A stretch of 64,000 bases of DNA from RPQJ01 sp963726665 (GTDB lineage: Bacteria; Pseudomonadota; Gammaproteobacteria; Steroidobacterales; Steroidobacteraceae), in assembly GCA_963726665.1 (NCBI GenBank), contig CAVSDW010000020.1:151557-215556 (forward strand). The letters are read 5' to 3'. Below the pieces are notes generated by a model. It did not search any database, was not told where the DNA came from, and saw only the letters and a list, made by a program, of their open reading frames with translations. Shown in pieces: positions 1 to 8,622 of the stretch. Position numbers and translations under genes: made by a program. Each line of letters begins with the position of its first letter. Position 1 is the first letter of the stretch.

Positions 1-517
1 GCAGGCGGCCGCGCTCCTCGAACGCGCGGATACCGTCCAGCGTCTTCCCTGCCAGGAAGTCCGCACGAGCCTGCAACAGGAGGAGCTCGCTCGCGAGCGG
101 CGCCGGCCAGGGCTGCGGAATCGTGGCGAGGGCCGCCAGCGCTGCGGCCCCGTCGCCCTTCTTGAGCGCGAGTTCGGCCTGGATCCGGGCGAGCAGCACC
201 GCGTCGTCGCCGCGCGCACGACCGTCGACTTTCGACAGCATGCGCTCGGCGTCCCCGTCGAGGCCGGCCTCGAGGTACTCGCGCGCGGCCAGCAGCGAAA
301 GGCGCGTATCCCAGTCGCGGAACACCCGCTTTGCCTGCTGCTCGTAGATGCGCGCGGCATCCACGTGCTTCCCGCTGCGCGCAAGGCTCTCCGCGGACGC
401 GGCGTCGTCGTACGGGCCTGCCGCGACCGGCGGCGGCAGGATGGCCGTCCCGATCGCCAGCGCGGCGACCAGAGCCAGCCCTCGAACTTGCCGGGTGCGA
501 AGTCTTGCGTGCAGCAT
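1..517 (-). CDS. lpoA: LpoA, penicillin-binding protein activator (5' part; runs off the window)
   Basis: The reverse strand from ATG at 517 encodes about 172 residues and leaves the window still open. It begins MLHARLRTRQV, then a hydrophobic stretch and PPPVAAGPYDD, followed by an alanine-rich helical-repeat domain (SGKHVDAARIYEQQA) like the TPR-like N-domain of LpoA, the outer-membrane stimulator of PBP1A. Known LpoA proteins are lipoproteins; here no cysteine is visible at the end of the signal peptide, so either the protein is periplasmic or the start is misplaced. It is divergent from rsmI with a 34-bp gap, an arrangement common for this pair in gammaproteobacteria. Assignment rests on the N-terminal repeats and the neighbour. 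Confidence 0.72.
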   Translation of the reverse strand, partial: MLHARLRTRQVRGLALVAALAIGTAILPPPVAAGPYDDAASAESLARSGKHVDAARIYEQQAKRVFRDWDTRLSLLAAREYLEAGLDGDAERMLSKVDGRARGDDAVLLARIQAELALKKGDGAAALAALATIPQPWPAPLASELLLLQARADFLAGKTLDGIRAFEERGRL

Positions 518-551
518 GGGGCCCCGGAGGAAATGCGTGACGAAGGAAACG

Positions 552-1421
552 ATGGATTCTATAGCGGGCCCGCGGCCCGGCGTACTGTTCCTCGTCGCCA
601 CACCGATCGGCAACCTCGGCGACCTCAGCCCGCGTGCGCGGGACCTGTTGCGCGATGCGGCCCTGCTGCTGGCGGAGGACACGCGGCACACGTCGCACCT
701 GCTGCACGCCTGCGGCATTACGCGGCCGGCGGGCGCCCTGGAGTCCTTCCACGAGCACAATGAGCGCGAGCGCGTGCCGCGCGTGCTCGAACGCCTGCGG
801 GCGGGTGCAAGCGTGGCGCTCGTGAGCGACGCCGGGACACCACTCGTGAGCGATCCGGGGGCGCCGCTGGTGCGCGCCGCGATCGAGGCAGGCATCGAGG
901 TCGTCGCGGTGCCCGGGCCCTGCGCAATCATCGCGGCGCTCTCGACGTCCGGCCTGCCGTCCGGCCGATTCGCGTTCGAGGGATTCCTGCCCGCCCGGCC
1001 CTCGGCGCGGCGCAAGGCGCTCGAGCCGCTCGCATGCGAGCCGCGCACCCTCGTGTTCTACGAGGCGCCGCACCGTCTCCAGGAGACCCTGGGCGACCTC
1101 GCGCGGATACTTGGCGGCGACCGGCAAGCCTCGGTCGCGCGCGAGATCACCAAGCGATTCGAAAGCGCCTATCGAGGCACGCTGTCGGATCTCGCGCTGC
1201 GCGCCGCGCAGGATGCCGACATGAATCGCGGTGAGATCGTGATCGTCGTGCAGGGCGCGCCGGAAGCGCAGGCGCAGGATGGAAGCGATGCCGACCGGGT
1301 GCTCCGCGCGCTGCTGGAGGAAATGCCGGTCTCGCAGGCGGCGCGGCTCGCGGCCAGGCTCACCGGCCGCCCGCGCAAGGAACTCTACGACCGGGCGCTC
1401 GCACTCGCGCCCAAGGATTGA
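552..1421 (+). CDS. rsmI: 16S rRNA (cytidine(1402)-2'-O)-methyltransferase RsmI
   Basis: The 289-residue protein methylates the 2'-O of C1402 in 16S rRNA using S-adenosylmethionine, fine-tuning the decoding centre. It has the tetrapyrrole-methylase fold: the LFLVATPIGNLGDLS signature at residues 12-26, SDAGTPLVSDPG at 92-103, and VPGPCA at 120-125. Length matches the family (about 285). The frame is open further upstream, but ATG at 552 is preferred because AAGGAA lies 4-9 bases before it and the conserved signature follows at once. It is divergent from lpoA and followed 36 bp later by the RNase P RNA gene. No frameshift is seen. Confidence 0.95.
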   Translation: MDSIAGPRPGVLFLVATPIGNLGDLSPRARDLLRDAALLLAEDTRHTSHLLHACGITRPAGALESFHEHNERERVPRVLERLRAGASVALVSDAGTPLVSDPGAPLVRAAIEAGIEVVAVPGPCAIIAALSTSGLPSGRFAFEGFLPARPSARRKALEPLACEPRTLVFYEAPHRLQETLGDLARILGGDRQASVAREITKRFESAYRGTLSDLALRAAQDADMNRGEIVIVVQGAPEAQAQDGSDADRVLRALLEEMPVSQAARLAARLTGRPRKELYDRALALAPKD

Positions 1422-1457
1422 AGGCGGGGCGCACGCTGCGGGCGCTATACTGCGCGC

Positions 1458-1827
<370 letters not shown>

Positions 1828-2217
1828 GTTTCTCGGATCACGAAAACGGCCGGCTGTCAATAGGCCTGGCCACGCCGGGCCGGCACGTGGTCTCGTTCGC
1901 GAATCCGCGGCAGCCCCTCCCACCCTGGCCCACCGGCCGCCCGTGTCGAGAATGGCGTCCCGCGGCCCCGATTCGCGCCAGGGCATCCCACCCGTACTTC
2001 CTTTGATTCGATTGGCGAAACGCAATCGGGCACCCGCGCTTGCCCGCGTCCTGCGGGCCGATCACCGTTTCCCACGAAAGCCGCTTCCTAATATTGTTTT
2101 CAGGAAGCATCAGTAACCAATTGATTAAGATAAAGATAGTTTCGAGATAACCTCGTCCAGGGCGACGGTATAGCTGCTAAGTCGCTGTGTCCCATGGAAA
2201 AATCTTTTCTGCAGGCG
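1828..2217. other. Intergenic spacer between rnpB and the mraZ promoter
   Basis: No gene is supported here. The first 240 bases are GC-rich with several short self-complementary GGCCGG/CCGGCC words; from about 2085 the sequence becomes clearly AT-rich (CCTAATATTG, ATTGATTAAGATAAAGATAG), as expected for the approach to the dcw promoter. Open frames in this interval look compositional, and none continues into a recognisable domain. Confidence 0.6.
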
Positions 2218-2247
2218 TTGACTCACTACGCGCGCGCGACCTATATT
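2218..2247 (+). promoter_or_regulatory. Likely sigma-70 promoter of the dcw operon (Pmra)
   Basis: TTGACT at 2218-2223 and TATATT at 2242-2247 are separated by 18 bases. They match the -35 and -10 consensus well and would place the start of transcription near 2253, just upstream of the MraZ boxes and about 50 bases before mraZ. Inference from sequence and position only. Confidence 0.65.
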
Positions 2248-2256
2248 CCGCCCCGG

Positions 2257-2281
2257 TGGGACAAAGTGGGATGAAATGGGC
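2257..2281 (+). promoter_or_regulatory. MraZ operator: three TGGGN boxes
   Basis: Three direct repeats TGGGA, TGGGA, TGGGC start at 2257, 2267 and 2277, each separated by exactly five bases. This is the TGGGN-N5 array bound by MraZ in bacteria where it represses its own dcw promoter. The array begins about four bases after the predicted transcription start, so bound MraZ would block initiation. Confidence 0.88.
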
Positions 2282-2305
2282 CGTCGGCCCGTCAGTGACC
2301 TGAAA

Positions 2306-2761
2306 ATGTTTCGCGGCGCCAACAAAGTCACGCTCGATGCCAAGGGACGCATGGCCATGCCTGCGCGCTACCGGGACACCCTGGTGGAGCGCAGCGAGGG
2401 CCGTCTCGTCGCGACCGTAGATCGTGCGGACCGGTGCCTGCTGATCTACCCGCTCCCGGACTGGGAAGAGATCGAGCGCAAGCTCATGCGGCTGCCGAGC
2501 CTGAATCCTCAGGCGCGCCGGTTGCAGAGGCTCATGGTCGGCCACGCGACCGATCTCGAGCTCGACTCCCACGGCCGGGTGCTGGTGCCGCCGAAGCTGC
2601 GCGAGTACGCGGGGCTGACGCGCCAGGCAACGCTGATAGGCCAGGGCAGCCGTTTCGAACTCTGGGACGAGCAGCACTGGAACGAGCGCCGCGAGTCGTG
2701 GCTGCAGGCGGGCGAGGAGACGGGCGACCTGTCTCCTGAGCTCGAGCAGCTCTCGCTCTAG
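2306..2761 (+). CDS. mraZ: Transcriptional regulator MraZ
   Basis: The 151-residue DNA-binding protein is the first gene of the dcw cluster. It has two tandem SpoVT/AbrB folds: MFRGANKVTLDAKGRMAMPA at the start, and a second copy around residues 77-120 (DLELDSHGRVLVPPKLREYA). MraZ assembles into a ring that binds TGGGN repeats and represses its own operon; such repeats lie at 2257-2281. ATG at 2306 is chosen over the in-frame ATG at 2276, which lies inside the operator. rsmH follows eight bases after the stop. Confidence 0.95.
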   Translation: MFRGANKVTLDAKGRMAMPARYRDTLVERSEGRLVATVDRADRCLLIYPLPDWEEIERKLMRLPSLNPQARRLQRLMVGHATDLELDSHGRVLVPPKLREYAGLTRQATLIGQGSRFELWDEQHWNERRESWLQAGEETGDLSPELEQLSL

Positions 2762-2769
2762 GCGCGGCC

Positions 2770-3699
2770 GTGACAGACCACACGCCGGTACTTCCCGACG
2801 AAGTGCTGGCCGGGCTCGCGGTGCGGGCCGACGGTCGGTACTGCGACGCGACGTTCGGGCGTGGCGGGCACACGGCGGCGATCCTGGGTGCGCTCGGCCC
2901 GCAGGGGCGAGTTTTCGCCATCGACCGGGACCCGGACGCGATCCGGGCTGGCCGGCTGCGGTTCACGGGGGAACCACGTCTCACGCTGGTGAAGGGGTCG
3001 TTCGGCAGGCTCGAGGAGCTGGTCCGGGCGGCGGGATTGGAAGGGGGGCTGGACGGCGTGCTGATGGACCTCGGGGTCTCCTCGCCGCAGCTCGATGAGG
3101 CCAGGCGCGGCTTCAGTTTCATGCAGGACGGGCCGCTGGACATGCGCATGGACAACGAGGCGGGACAGAGCGCGGCACAGTGGCTGGCGCGTGCTGGGGA
3201 GCGCGACATCGCTGCCGTCCTGCGCACCCTGGGCGAGGAGCGTTTCGCGAACCGTATCGCACGCGCAATCGTCGCTGCGCGTGCCGCTCAGTCGATCGAG
3301 CGCACTGGGCAGCTCGCCGCGATCGTCGCCGCGGCAGTGCCGACACGCGAGCCCGGCAAGCACCCGGCGACGCGCACCTTCCAGGCGATCCGCATCCACG
3401 TGAACGGCGAGCTCGAGGCGCTCGAGTCTGCGCTGCCGCAGGCGGTGCGACTGCTGGTACCGGGCGGTCGGCTCTGCGTCATCAGTTTTCACTCGCTCGA
3501 GGACCGCATCGTCAAGCGCTACATCCGCCGCGAGGAGCAGGGTGATCCTGTCTATGCCGGCCTGCCCCAGGTTCCGCCGCATGCGCGTCCCCGGCTCGCC
3601 CGCGTCGGCGGCGCGGTGATGGCGTCGGAGGCGGAAGTGGCCGGCAACCCGCGATCGCGCAGCGCCGTGCTGCGCGTGGCCGAGAGGCTCGCGGCATGA
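2770..3699 (+). CDS. rsmH: 16S rRNA (cytosine(1402)-N4)-methyltransferase RsmH
   Basis: The 309-residue SAM-dependent enzyme adds the N4 methyl group to C1402 of 16S rRNA, the same base that RsmI modifies. Visible signatures are HTPVLPDEVL at the N-terminus, DATFGRGGHTAAIL (SAM loop) near residues 27-39, VFAIDRDPDA at 48-57 and DLGVSSPQLDEARRGFSF. The C-terminal SFHSLEDRIVKRYI block is typical. It uses a GTG start at 2770, eight bases after mraZ, and its stop overlaps the ftsL start (ATGA). Confidence 0.96.
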   Translation: MTDHTPVLPDEVLAGLAVRADGRYCDATFGRGGHTAAILGALGPQGRVFAIDRDPDAIRAGRLRFTGEPRLTLVKGSFGRLEELVRAAGLEGGLDGVLMDLGVSSPQLDEARRGFSFMQDGPLDMRMDNEAGQSAAQWLARAGERDIAAVLRTLGEERFANRIARAIVAARAAQSIERTGQLAAIVAAAVPTREPGKHPATRTFQAIRIHVNGELEALESALPQAVRLLVPGGRLCVISFHSLEDRIVKRYIRREEQGDPVYAGLPQVPPHARPRLARVGGAVMASEAEVAGNPRSRSAVLRVAERLAA

Positions 3700-3971
3700 G
3701 CACGGTCGGCTGGCGCATCGCCACCGCCCTGCTCGGGTTCGCATTGCTGGCGTCGTCGCTGGGAGTGATCTACGGCAAGCACCAGGCGCGCAACCGTTTC
3801 AGCGAGCTGCAGCGCCTCACGCGGGAGCGGGACGAACTCGACATCGAGTGGGGGCAGTTGCAGCTCGAGCAGAGCACGTGGGCGACGAACGGGCGCGTGG
3901 AAAGCGTCGCCCGCGACGACCTTCACATGGTCATCCCGCAGGCGAGCGACCTGCGCATCGTGCAGCCGTGA
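3696..3971 (+). CDS. ftsL: Cell division protein FtsL
   Basis: A 91-residue bitopic inner-membrane protein of the divisome that forms a complex with FtsQ and FtsB. A short cytoplasmic tail is followed by one transmembrane segment (residues 6-25) and a periplasmic helical region rich in heptad-like residues (RFSELQRLTRERDELDIEW), then a short tail ending near IPQASDLRIVQP. It overlaps the rsmH stop by four bases and the ftsI GTG start by four bases. Length, topology and place between rsmH and ftsI identify it. Confidence 0.92.
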   Translation: MSTVGWRIATALLGFALLASSLGVIYGKHQARNRFSELQRLTRERDELDIEWGQLQLEQSTWATNGRVESVARDDLHMVIPQASDLRIVQP

Positions 3972-5698
3972 TCCGCAGCGCGAAAAAAGACCGCGGCCCC
4001 GGGCTCCAGCGCTGGCGCCACTGGCTGGTCCTCGGCGCGCTCGGCCTGGCAGGCGCGACGCTGCTCGCCCGCTCGGTGTACCTGCAGGTGATCGACCAGG
4101 CTTTCCTCGAGAAGCAGGGCGACGCGCGCATCCTGCGCAAGGCGCGGCTCTCGGCGAACCGCGGCATGATCCTCGACCGCAACGGCGAGGCGCTTGCCGT
4201 GAGCACGCCGGTGGACACGGTCTGGGCCGATCCGCGCAAGCTGGCGGAGGCGCCGCAGGAGTTCCCGCGCCTCGCGAAGGCACTGGACCGCGACCCGCAG
4301 TGGCTCGCGCGCCGCGTGACGAGCAGCCTCGACCGCGAGTTCGTCTATCTCGTGCGCCACATGCGTCCTCAGGACGCCGCGCGGGTCAAGGCGCTCGGCA
4401 TCCCGGGCGTGGATACGCTGCGCGAGTACCGGCGCTACTACCCGGCAGGCGAGGTCACCGGCCACCTGCTCGGCTTCACGAACGTCGACGACGTGGGACA
4501 GGAGGGCCTGGAACTCGCATACGACCAGTGGCTGGGCGGCGTCCCGGGCGAGAAGATCGTCATGCGCGACAGCCTCGGCCGCACCATCGAGGACATCGAG
4601 CGCCTGAGCGCGCCGCGCCCGGGACAGGACCTGCACACCAGCATCGACCTGCGCGTGCAGTACCTCGCGTACCGCGAGCTCAAGGCTGCGGTGCAGGCCA
4701 ACAAGGCGCGCGCCGGCTCGATCGTGGTGCTCGACATCGCGACCGGCGAAGTGCTGGCCATGGTCAACCAGCCGGCCTTCAATCCCAACGACCGCGAGCA
4801 GTACGCGGCGTCCCGCTACCGTAACCGCACGACCAACGACTTCCTCGAGCCGGGCTCGAGCATGAAGCCGTTCATCGTCGCGGCTGCGATGGAGACGGGC
4901 CGCTACCACGGCGATACGCTGATCGACACATCGCCCGGGATGATGCGGGTCGGCATCAAGACGGTGAAGGACCACAGCAACCTCGGCACGATCGACGTCA
5001 CCACCGTGCTCGCCAAGTCGAGCAACGTCGGCGCGGCCAAGATCGCGCTGTCCCTGCGGCCGCAGGAGATGTGGAGCACGCTCGACGCGCTCGGCTTCGG
5101 CCGCGTGACGGGATCGGGTTTCCCCGGCGAGTCCGCCGGGATCCTCACCGGCTACGAGCACTGGCGCGCGATTTCGCAGGCGACCATGTCCTACGGCTAC
5201 GGCCTGTCGGTCACGCCGCTGCAGCTCGCGCAGGCCTACGCGGTGCTGGGCGCGAACGGCGTGCGCCGCCCGATCAGCCTGCGCAAGGTGGAAACGCCGC
5301 CGGCGGGTGAGCGCGTGCTGCCGGAAGCCGTGGCGAAGGAACTGGTACGGATGCTCGAGAGCGTCGTGAGCGACGTAGGCACTGCGCGTCGCGCCGCGAT
5401 CATGGGATATCGCGTATCGGGCAAGACCGGCACCGCGTGGAAGGCGTCGGAGACCGGCGGCTATTCGACCAACAAGTACCTCGCGATCTTCGGCGGCGTG
5501 GTGCCGGCCAGCAACCCGCGGCTCGCGGCCGTCGTCATCATCGACGAGCCGACGGCGGGTGCGTACTACGGCGGCGACGTCGCGGCCCCCGTCTTCTCGT
5601 CGGTGATGTCGGGCGCGCTGCGCCTGCTCGCCATCCCACCCGACGACCTGCAGCGCATGCCCGCGACGACGCTCGTCCAGGCCCAGGACCCGTGGTGA
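3968..5698 (+). CDS. ftsI: Peptidoglycan D,D-transpeptidase FtsI (PBP3)
   Basis: The 576-residue septal transpeptidase cross-links peptidoglycan at the division site. The N-terminal cytoplasmic tail and transmembrane helix (about residues 18-40) are followed by the pedestal domain (LSANRGMILDRNGEALAVS) and the penicillin-binding domain. Its three active-site motifs are all present: SSMK at 297-300 (catalytic Ser297), SSN at 351-353 and KTGT at 486-489. The GTG start at 3968 overlaps the ftsL stop; the frame extends upstream, but only antisense-like sequence is gained. murE starts 20 bases after the stop. Confidence 0.96.
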   Translation: MIRSAKKDRGPGLQRWRHWLVLGALGLAGATLLARSVYLQVIDQAFLEKQGDARILRKARLSANRGMILDRNGEALAVSTPVDTVWADPRKLAEAPQEFPRLAKALDRDPQWLARRVTSSLDREFVYLVRHMRPQDAARVKALGIPGVDTLREYRRYYPAGEVTGHLLGFTNVDDVGQEGLELAYDQWLGGVPGEKIVMRDSLGRTIEDIERLSAPRPGQDLHTSIDLRVQYLAYRELKAAVQANKARAGSIVVLDIATGEVLAMVNQPAFNPNDREQYAASRYRNRTTNDFLEPGSSMKPFIVAAAMETGRYHGDTLIDTSPGMMRVGIKTVKDHSNLGTIDVTTVLAKSSNVGAAKIALSLRPQEMWSTLDALGFGRVTGSGFPGESAGILTGYEHWRAISQATMSYGYGLSVTPLQLAQAYAVLGANGVRRPISLRKVETPPAGERVLPEAVAKELVRMLESVVSDVGTARRAAIMGYRVSGKTGTAWKASETGGYSTNKYLAIFGGVVPASNPRLAAVVIIDEPTAGAYYGGDVAAPVFSSVMSGALRLLAIPPDDLQRMPATTLVQAQDPW

Positions 5699-5718
5699 GC
5701 CGTGGACATCCAGGAGAC

Positions 5719-7242
5719 ATGAGCGTCGTGGCCGAAGAAAGCCACGCGCCGGACTATCGTGCGTCGCTCGCGTCGCTGCTCGACGGCGTCGCGCGCCCGG
5801 TGAGCGACGTGACCGTGACCGACCTGACGCAGGACAGCCGACAGGCGGTGCCGGGCAGCGCGTTCCTCGCCTGCCAGGGCCGCAGCGCGCACGGTCTCGA
5901 GTACGCCGCTGTCGCGGTCGAGCGCGGCGCCGTGGCCGTGCTATTCGAGCCCGTGCCGGGGCTCGAGCCTCCCGCGTTTCCCCCGAACGTGGTGGTCCAG
6001 GCGATTCCAGATCTCGCCCGGCACGTCGGCGCGATCGCCGATCGCTTCTTCCGCGAGCCGTCGTCGGAGCTGGAGGTCGCGGGCGTCACGGGAACCAACG
6101 GCAAGACCACCGCGGCCTACCTGCTCGCGCAGGCCGCGGACGCGGTGGGCCGCAAGGGTGCCTACCTCGGCACCATCGGCTTCGGCCGGCCCGGTGCGCT
6201 CGTTGCCGGCGGCCTCACGACGCCCGACTGCGTGAGCGTGCACCGGCGCCTGGCGGAGGCGCGCGACTCGGGCGCGAAGGCCATGGCGCTCGAGGTGTCC
6301 TCCCACGCACTCGACCAGGGTCGCGTGGACGCCGTGCGCTTCGACACCGCCGTGTACACCAACCTGACGCGCGACCACCTCGACTACCACGGCACGATCG
6401 AGGCCTACTTCGATGCGAAGGCACGGTTGTTCCGCGCGCCCGGGCTGCGCAGAGCGGTCGTGAACGTGCGCGACGCCTACGGTCTCCAGATCGCGGACGC
6501 CATTGACCCCTCGATCGAGCGGGTCCACTTCTCGACATCGAATGAAATCTGGGCGCCGGCAGGCAGCCGCTGGATCCGCCTTCCGGAACTGCGCGCGACC
6601 ACTGCGGGACTCACGCTGCACGTCGAGAGCAGCTGGGGCGCGGGCACGCTGCGCTCACGACTCGTCGGCGAGTTCAACGCCGAGAACCTGCTCGCCGTGC
6701 TCGGCGTGCTGCTCGGCTGGAAGGTGCCGCTGCAGCGGGCGCTCGCGGCGCTGGCAAACTGTGCGCCCCCGCCCGGGCGAATGGAGGCATTCGGCGGCGG
6801 GGTCCAGCCGCTCGCGCTGGTGGACTACGCGCACTCCCCCGATGCGCTCGCCAAGGCACTGGACGCGGCGCGCGCGCATGCACGAGGTCGCGTTCACTGC
6901 GTGTTCGGCTGCGGCGGCGACCGTGACCCCGGCAAGCGGCCGATGATGGGTGCGATCGCCGAGGACCGCGCCGACGTCGTCGTCGTCACCGACGACAACC
7001 CGCGCACAGAGGATTCGAAAGCGATCATCGAGCAGATCCTCGCCGGCATGCGCGAGCCCGGCGCTGCGCACGTGATCGCGGACCGGGCCGAGGCCATCCA
7101 TCACGCGCTCTCCGAGGCGGACGCGGGCGACGTCGTGCTGATCGCGGGCAAGGGCCACGAGGACTACCAGATCGTCGGTCGTGACGTGCGGCCCTTCAGC
7201 GACCGCAAGGTCGTGCAGGACGCGCTCGGGAGCGAGGCATGA
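5719..7242 (+). CDS. murE: UDP-MurNAc-L-Ala-D-Glu:meso-diaminopimelate ligase MurE
   Basis: The 507-residue cytoplasmic Mur ligase adds the third residue to the peptidoglycan stem peptide with ATP. The P-loop GVTGTNGKTT is at residues 122-131 and the DNPR motif in VVVTDDNPRTED indicates meso-diaminopimelate as substrate. The C-terminal domain ends with LIAGKGHEDYQ. ATG at 5719 is preceded by CAGGAG; the open frame extends upstream through the end of ftsI without homology. The stop overlaps the murF start as ATGA. Confidence 0.96.
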   Translation: MSVVAEESHAPDYRASLASLLDGVARPVSDVTVTDLTQDSRQAVPGSAFLACQGRSAHGLEYAAVAVERGAVAVLFEPVPGLEPPAFPPNVVVQAIPDLARHVGAIADRFFREPSSELEVAGVTGTNGKTTAAYLLAQAADAVGRKGAYLGTIGFGRPGALVAGGLTTPDCVSVHRRLAEARDSGAKAMALEVSSHALDQGRVDAVRFDTAVYTNLTRDHLDYHGTIEAYFDAKARLFRAPGLRRAVVNVRDAYGLQIADAIDPSIERVHFSTSNEIWAPAGSRWIRLPELRATTAGLTLHVESSWGAGTLRSRLVGEFNAENLLAVLGVLLGWKVPLQRALAALANCAPPPGRMEAFGGGVQPLALVDYAHSPDALAKALDAARAHARGRVHCVFGCGGDRDPGKRPMMGAIAEDRADVVVVTDDNPRTEDSKAIIEQILAGMREPGAAHVIADRAEAIHHALSEADAGDVVLIAGKGHEDYQIVGRDVRPFSDRKVVQDALGSEA

Positions 7243-8621
7243 ACCGCGACCTCGCAGAACTCGCCCGCGTGACCGGCGGCAGGCTCGAAGGCGCCAATGC
7301 CGCGTTCGGCACCGTGTCGACCGACAGCCGCACGCTCGAGCCCGGCTCGCTCTTCGTGGCGCTCTCCGGCGAGCGCTTCGACGCGCACGACTTCGTCCGG
7401 CAGGCCGCGGAGCGCGGCTGCAGCGGCGCGCTCGTGAGTCGCGTCGTCGATGCGGCCATACCGCAGGTCGTCGTGGCCGACACGCTGGCCGGGCTCACCG
7501 CGTTCGCACGGGCCTGGCGGCGCGACTACCGGGGCAAGGTGGTGGGCGTCACCGGCAGCAATGGCAAGACCACGGTCAAGGAGATGACCGGCGCGATCCT
7601 CGGCGCCTGCGGCCCCTGCCTCGTCACGCAGGGGAACCTGAACAACCACATCGGCGTGCCGCTCACGCTTGCCCGCCTCGAGGCGCGACACCGCTACGCC
7701 GTGATCGAGATGGGCGCGAACCACCGCGGCGAGATCGCCGCGCTCGCTTCGATCGCGCAGCCCGACGTCGGGCTGGTGATCAACGCCGGCCCGGCGCACC
7801 TCGAGGGGTTCGGCGACATGGAAGGCGTGGCGCGCGGCAAGGGCGAGATGTTCGAGGCGCTCGGTGCGCAGGGCGCCGCGGTGATCAACGCCGACGACCG
7901 CTACGCAGCGTTCTGGCATGGCCTCGCGCGGGCCGCCGGCCGCGTGGCGACCTTCGGCATGCGCGAGCAGGCGGATTTCATGGCATCCGGCCTGGCCAGC
8001 CGCATGACCGACCACGGATTCGTCACCGAGTTCGACCTCCACACCCCGATGGGTGATCGACGCGTCTCGATCGCGCTGCACGGCGAGCACAACGTCATGA
8101 ACGCCCTCGCGGCGGCGGCTGCCTCAGCCGAGGCGGGCGCCGGCCTCGAGGCGATCGCGAGCGGACTTGCGTCGGTGCGCCCGGTCGCGGGCCGCCTGCG
8201 GCTCCGGGCCGCGCTGAACGGCGCCCGACTCATCGACGACTCCTACAACGCAAACCCGGGATCGGTGCGCACGAGCCTCGTGTCTCTCGCTGCGCTGCCG
8301 GGCGAGCACTGGCTGGTGCTGGGCGAGATGCGCGAACTCGGCGCCGACTCGGGCCGCCTGCACGCGGAGATGGGCGCGCTGGCCCGCGAGTGCGGGGTCA
8401 GCCGCCTGCTCGCGTTCGGCGACGAGTCCCGGTACGCGGTCGAGGCATACGGCGCGGGGGGCCAGTGGTTCGCGGGCGTTGACGACCTGATCGCGGCCGC
8501 GCGAAGCGGCCTCGACGAGGGCGTGACGGTGCTGGTCAAGGGGTCGAGGTCGAACCGCCTCGAGCGCGTCGCGGACGCACTCGCTGCGGACGGCGGTGCC
8601 GCGGGCGGGGGAGGTCACTAG
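7239..8621 (+). CDS. murF: UDP-MurNAc-tripeptide:D-Ala-D-Ala ligase MurF
   Basis: The 460-residue Mur ligase attaches D-Ala-D-Ala and completes the UDP-MurNAc pentapeptide. The P-loop GVTGSNGKTTVKEM starts at residue 103, followed by GNLNNHIGVPLTL and EMGANHRGEIA, both typical of MurF. The C-domain carries DDSYNANPGS. It overlaps murE by four bases and is separated from mraY by one base. Length agrees with the family (about 450). Confidence 0.96.
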   Translation: MNRDLAELARVTGGRLEGANAAFGTVSTDSRTLEPGSLFVALSGERFDAHDFVRQAAERGCSGALVSRVVDAAIPQVVVADTLAGLTAFARAWRRDYRGKVVGVTGSNGKTTVKEMTGAILGACGPCLVTQGNLNNHIGVPLTLARLEARHRYAVIEMGANHRGEIAALASIAQPDVGLVINAGPAHLEGFGDMEGVARGKGEMFEALGAQGAAVINADDRYAAFWHGLARAAGRVATFGMREQADFMASGLASRMTDHGFVTEFDLHTPMGDRRVSIALHGEHNVMNALAAAAASAEAGAGLEAIASGLASVRPVAGRLRLRAALNGARLIDDSYNANPGSVRTSLVSLAALPGEHWLVLGEMRELGADSGRLHAEMGALARECGVSRLLAFGDESRYAVEAYGAGGQWFAGVDDLIAAARSGLDEGVTVLVKGSRSNRLERVADALAADGGAAGGGGH

Positions 8622-8622
8622 C

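Noticed and set aside
2276..2305. Upstream in-frame ATG for mraZ
   Set aside because: It lies inside the MraZ operator, and the conserved protein begins at MFRGANKVTLD (2306).
3848..3967. Upstream extension of ftsI
   Set aside because: These codons overlap ftsL in another frame and add sequence unlike FtsI; the GTG at 3968 overlapping the ftsL stop fits the operon pattern.
3923..5161. Long reverse-strand frames across ftsI and other dcw genes
   Set aside because: High GC removes stop codons on the opposite strand; the products are His/Arg-rich and match nothing.
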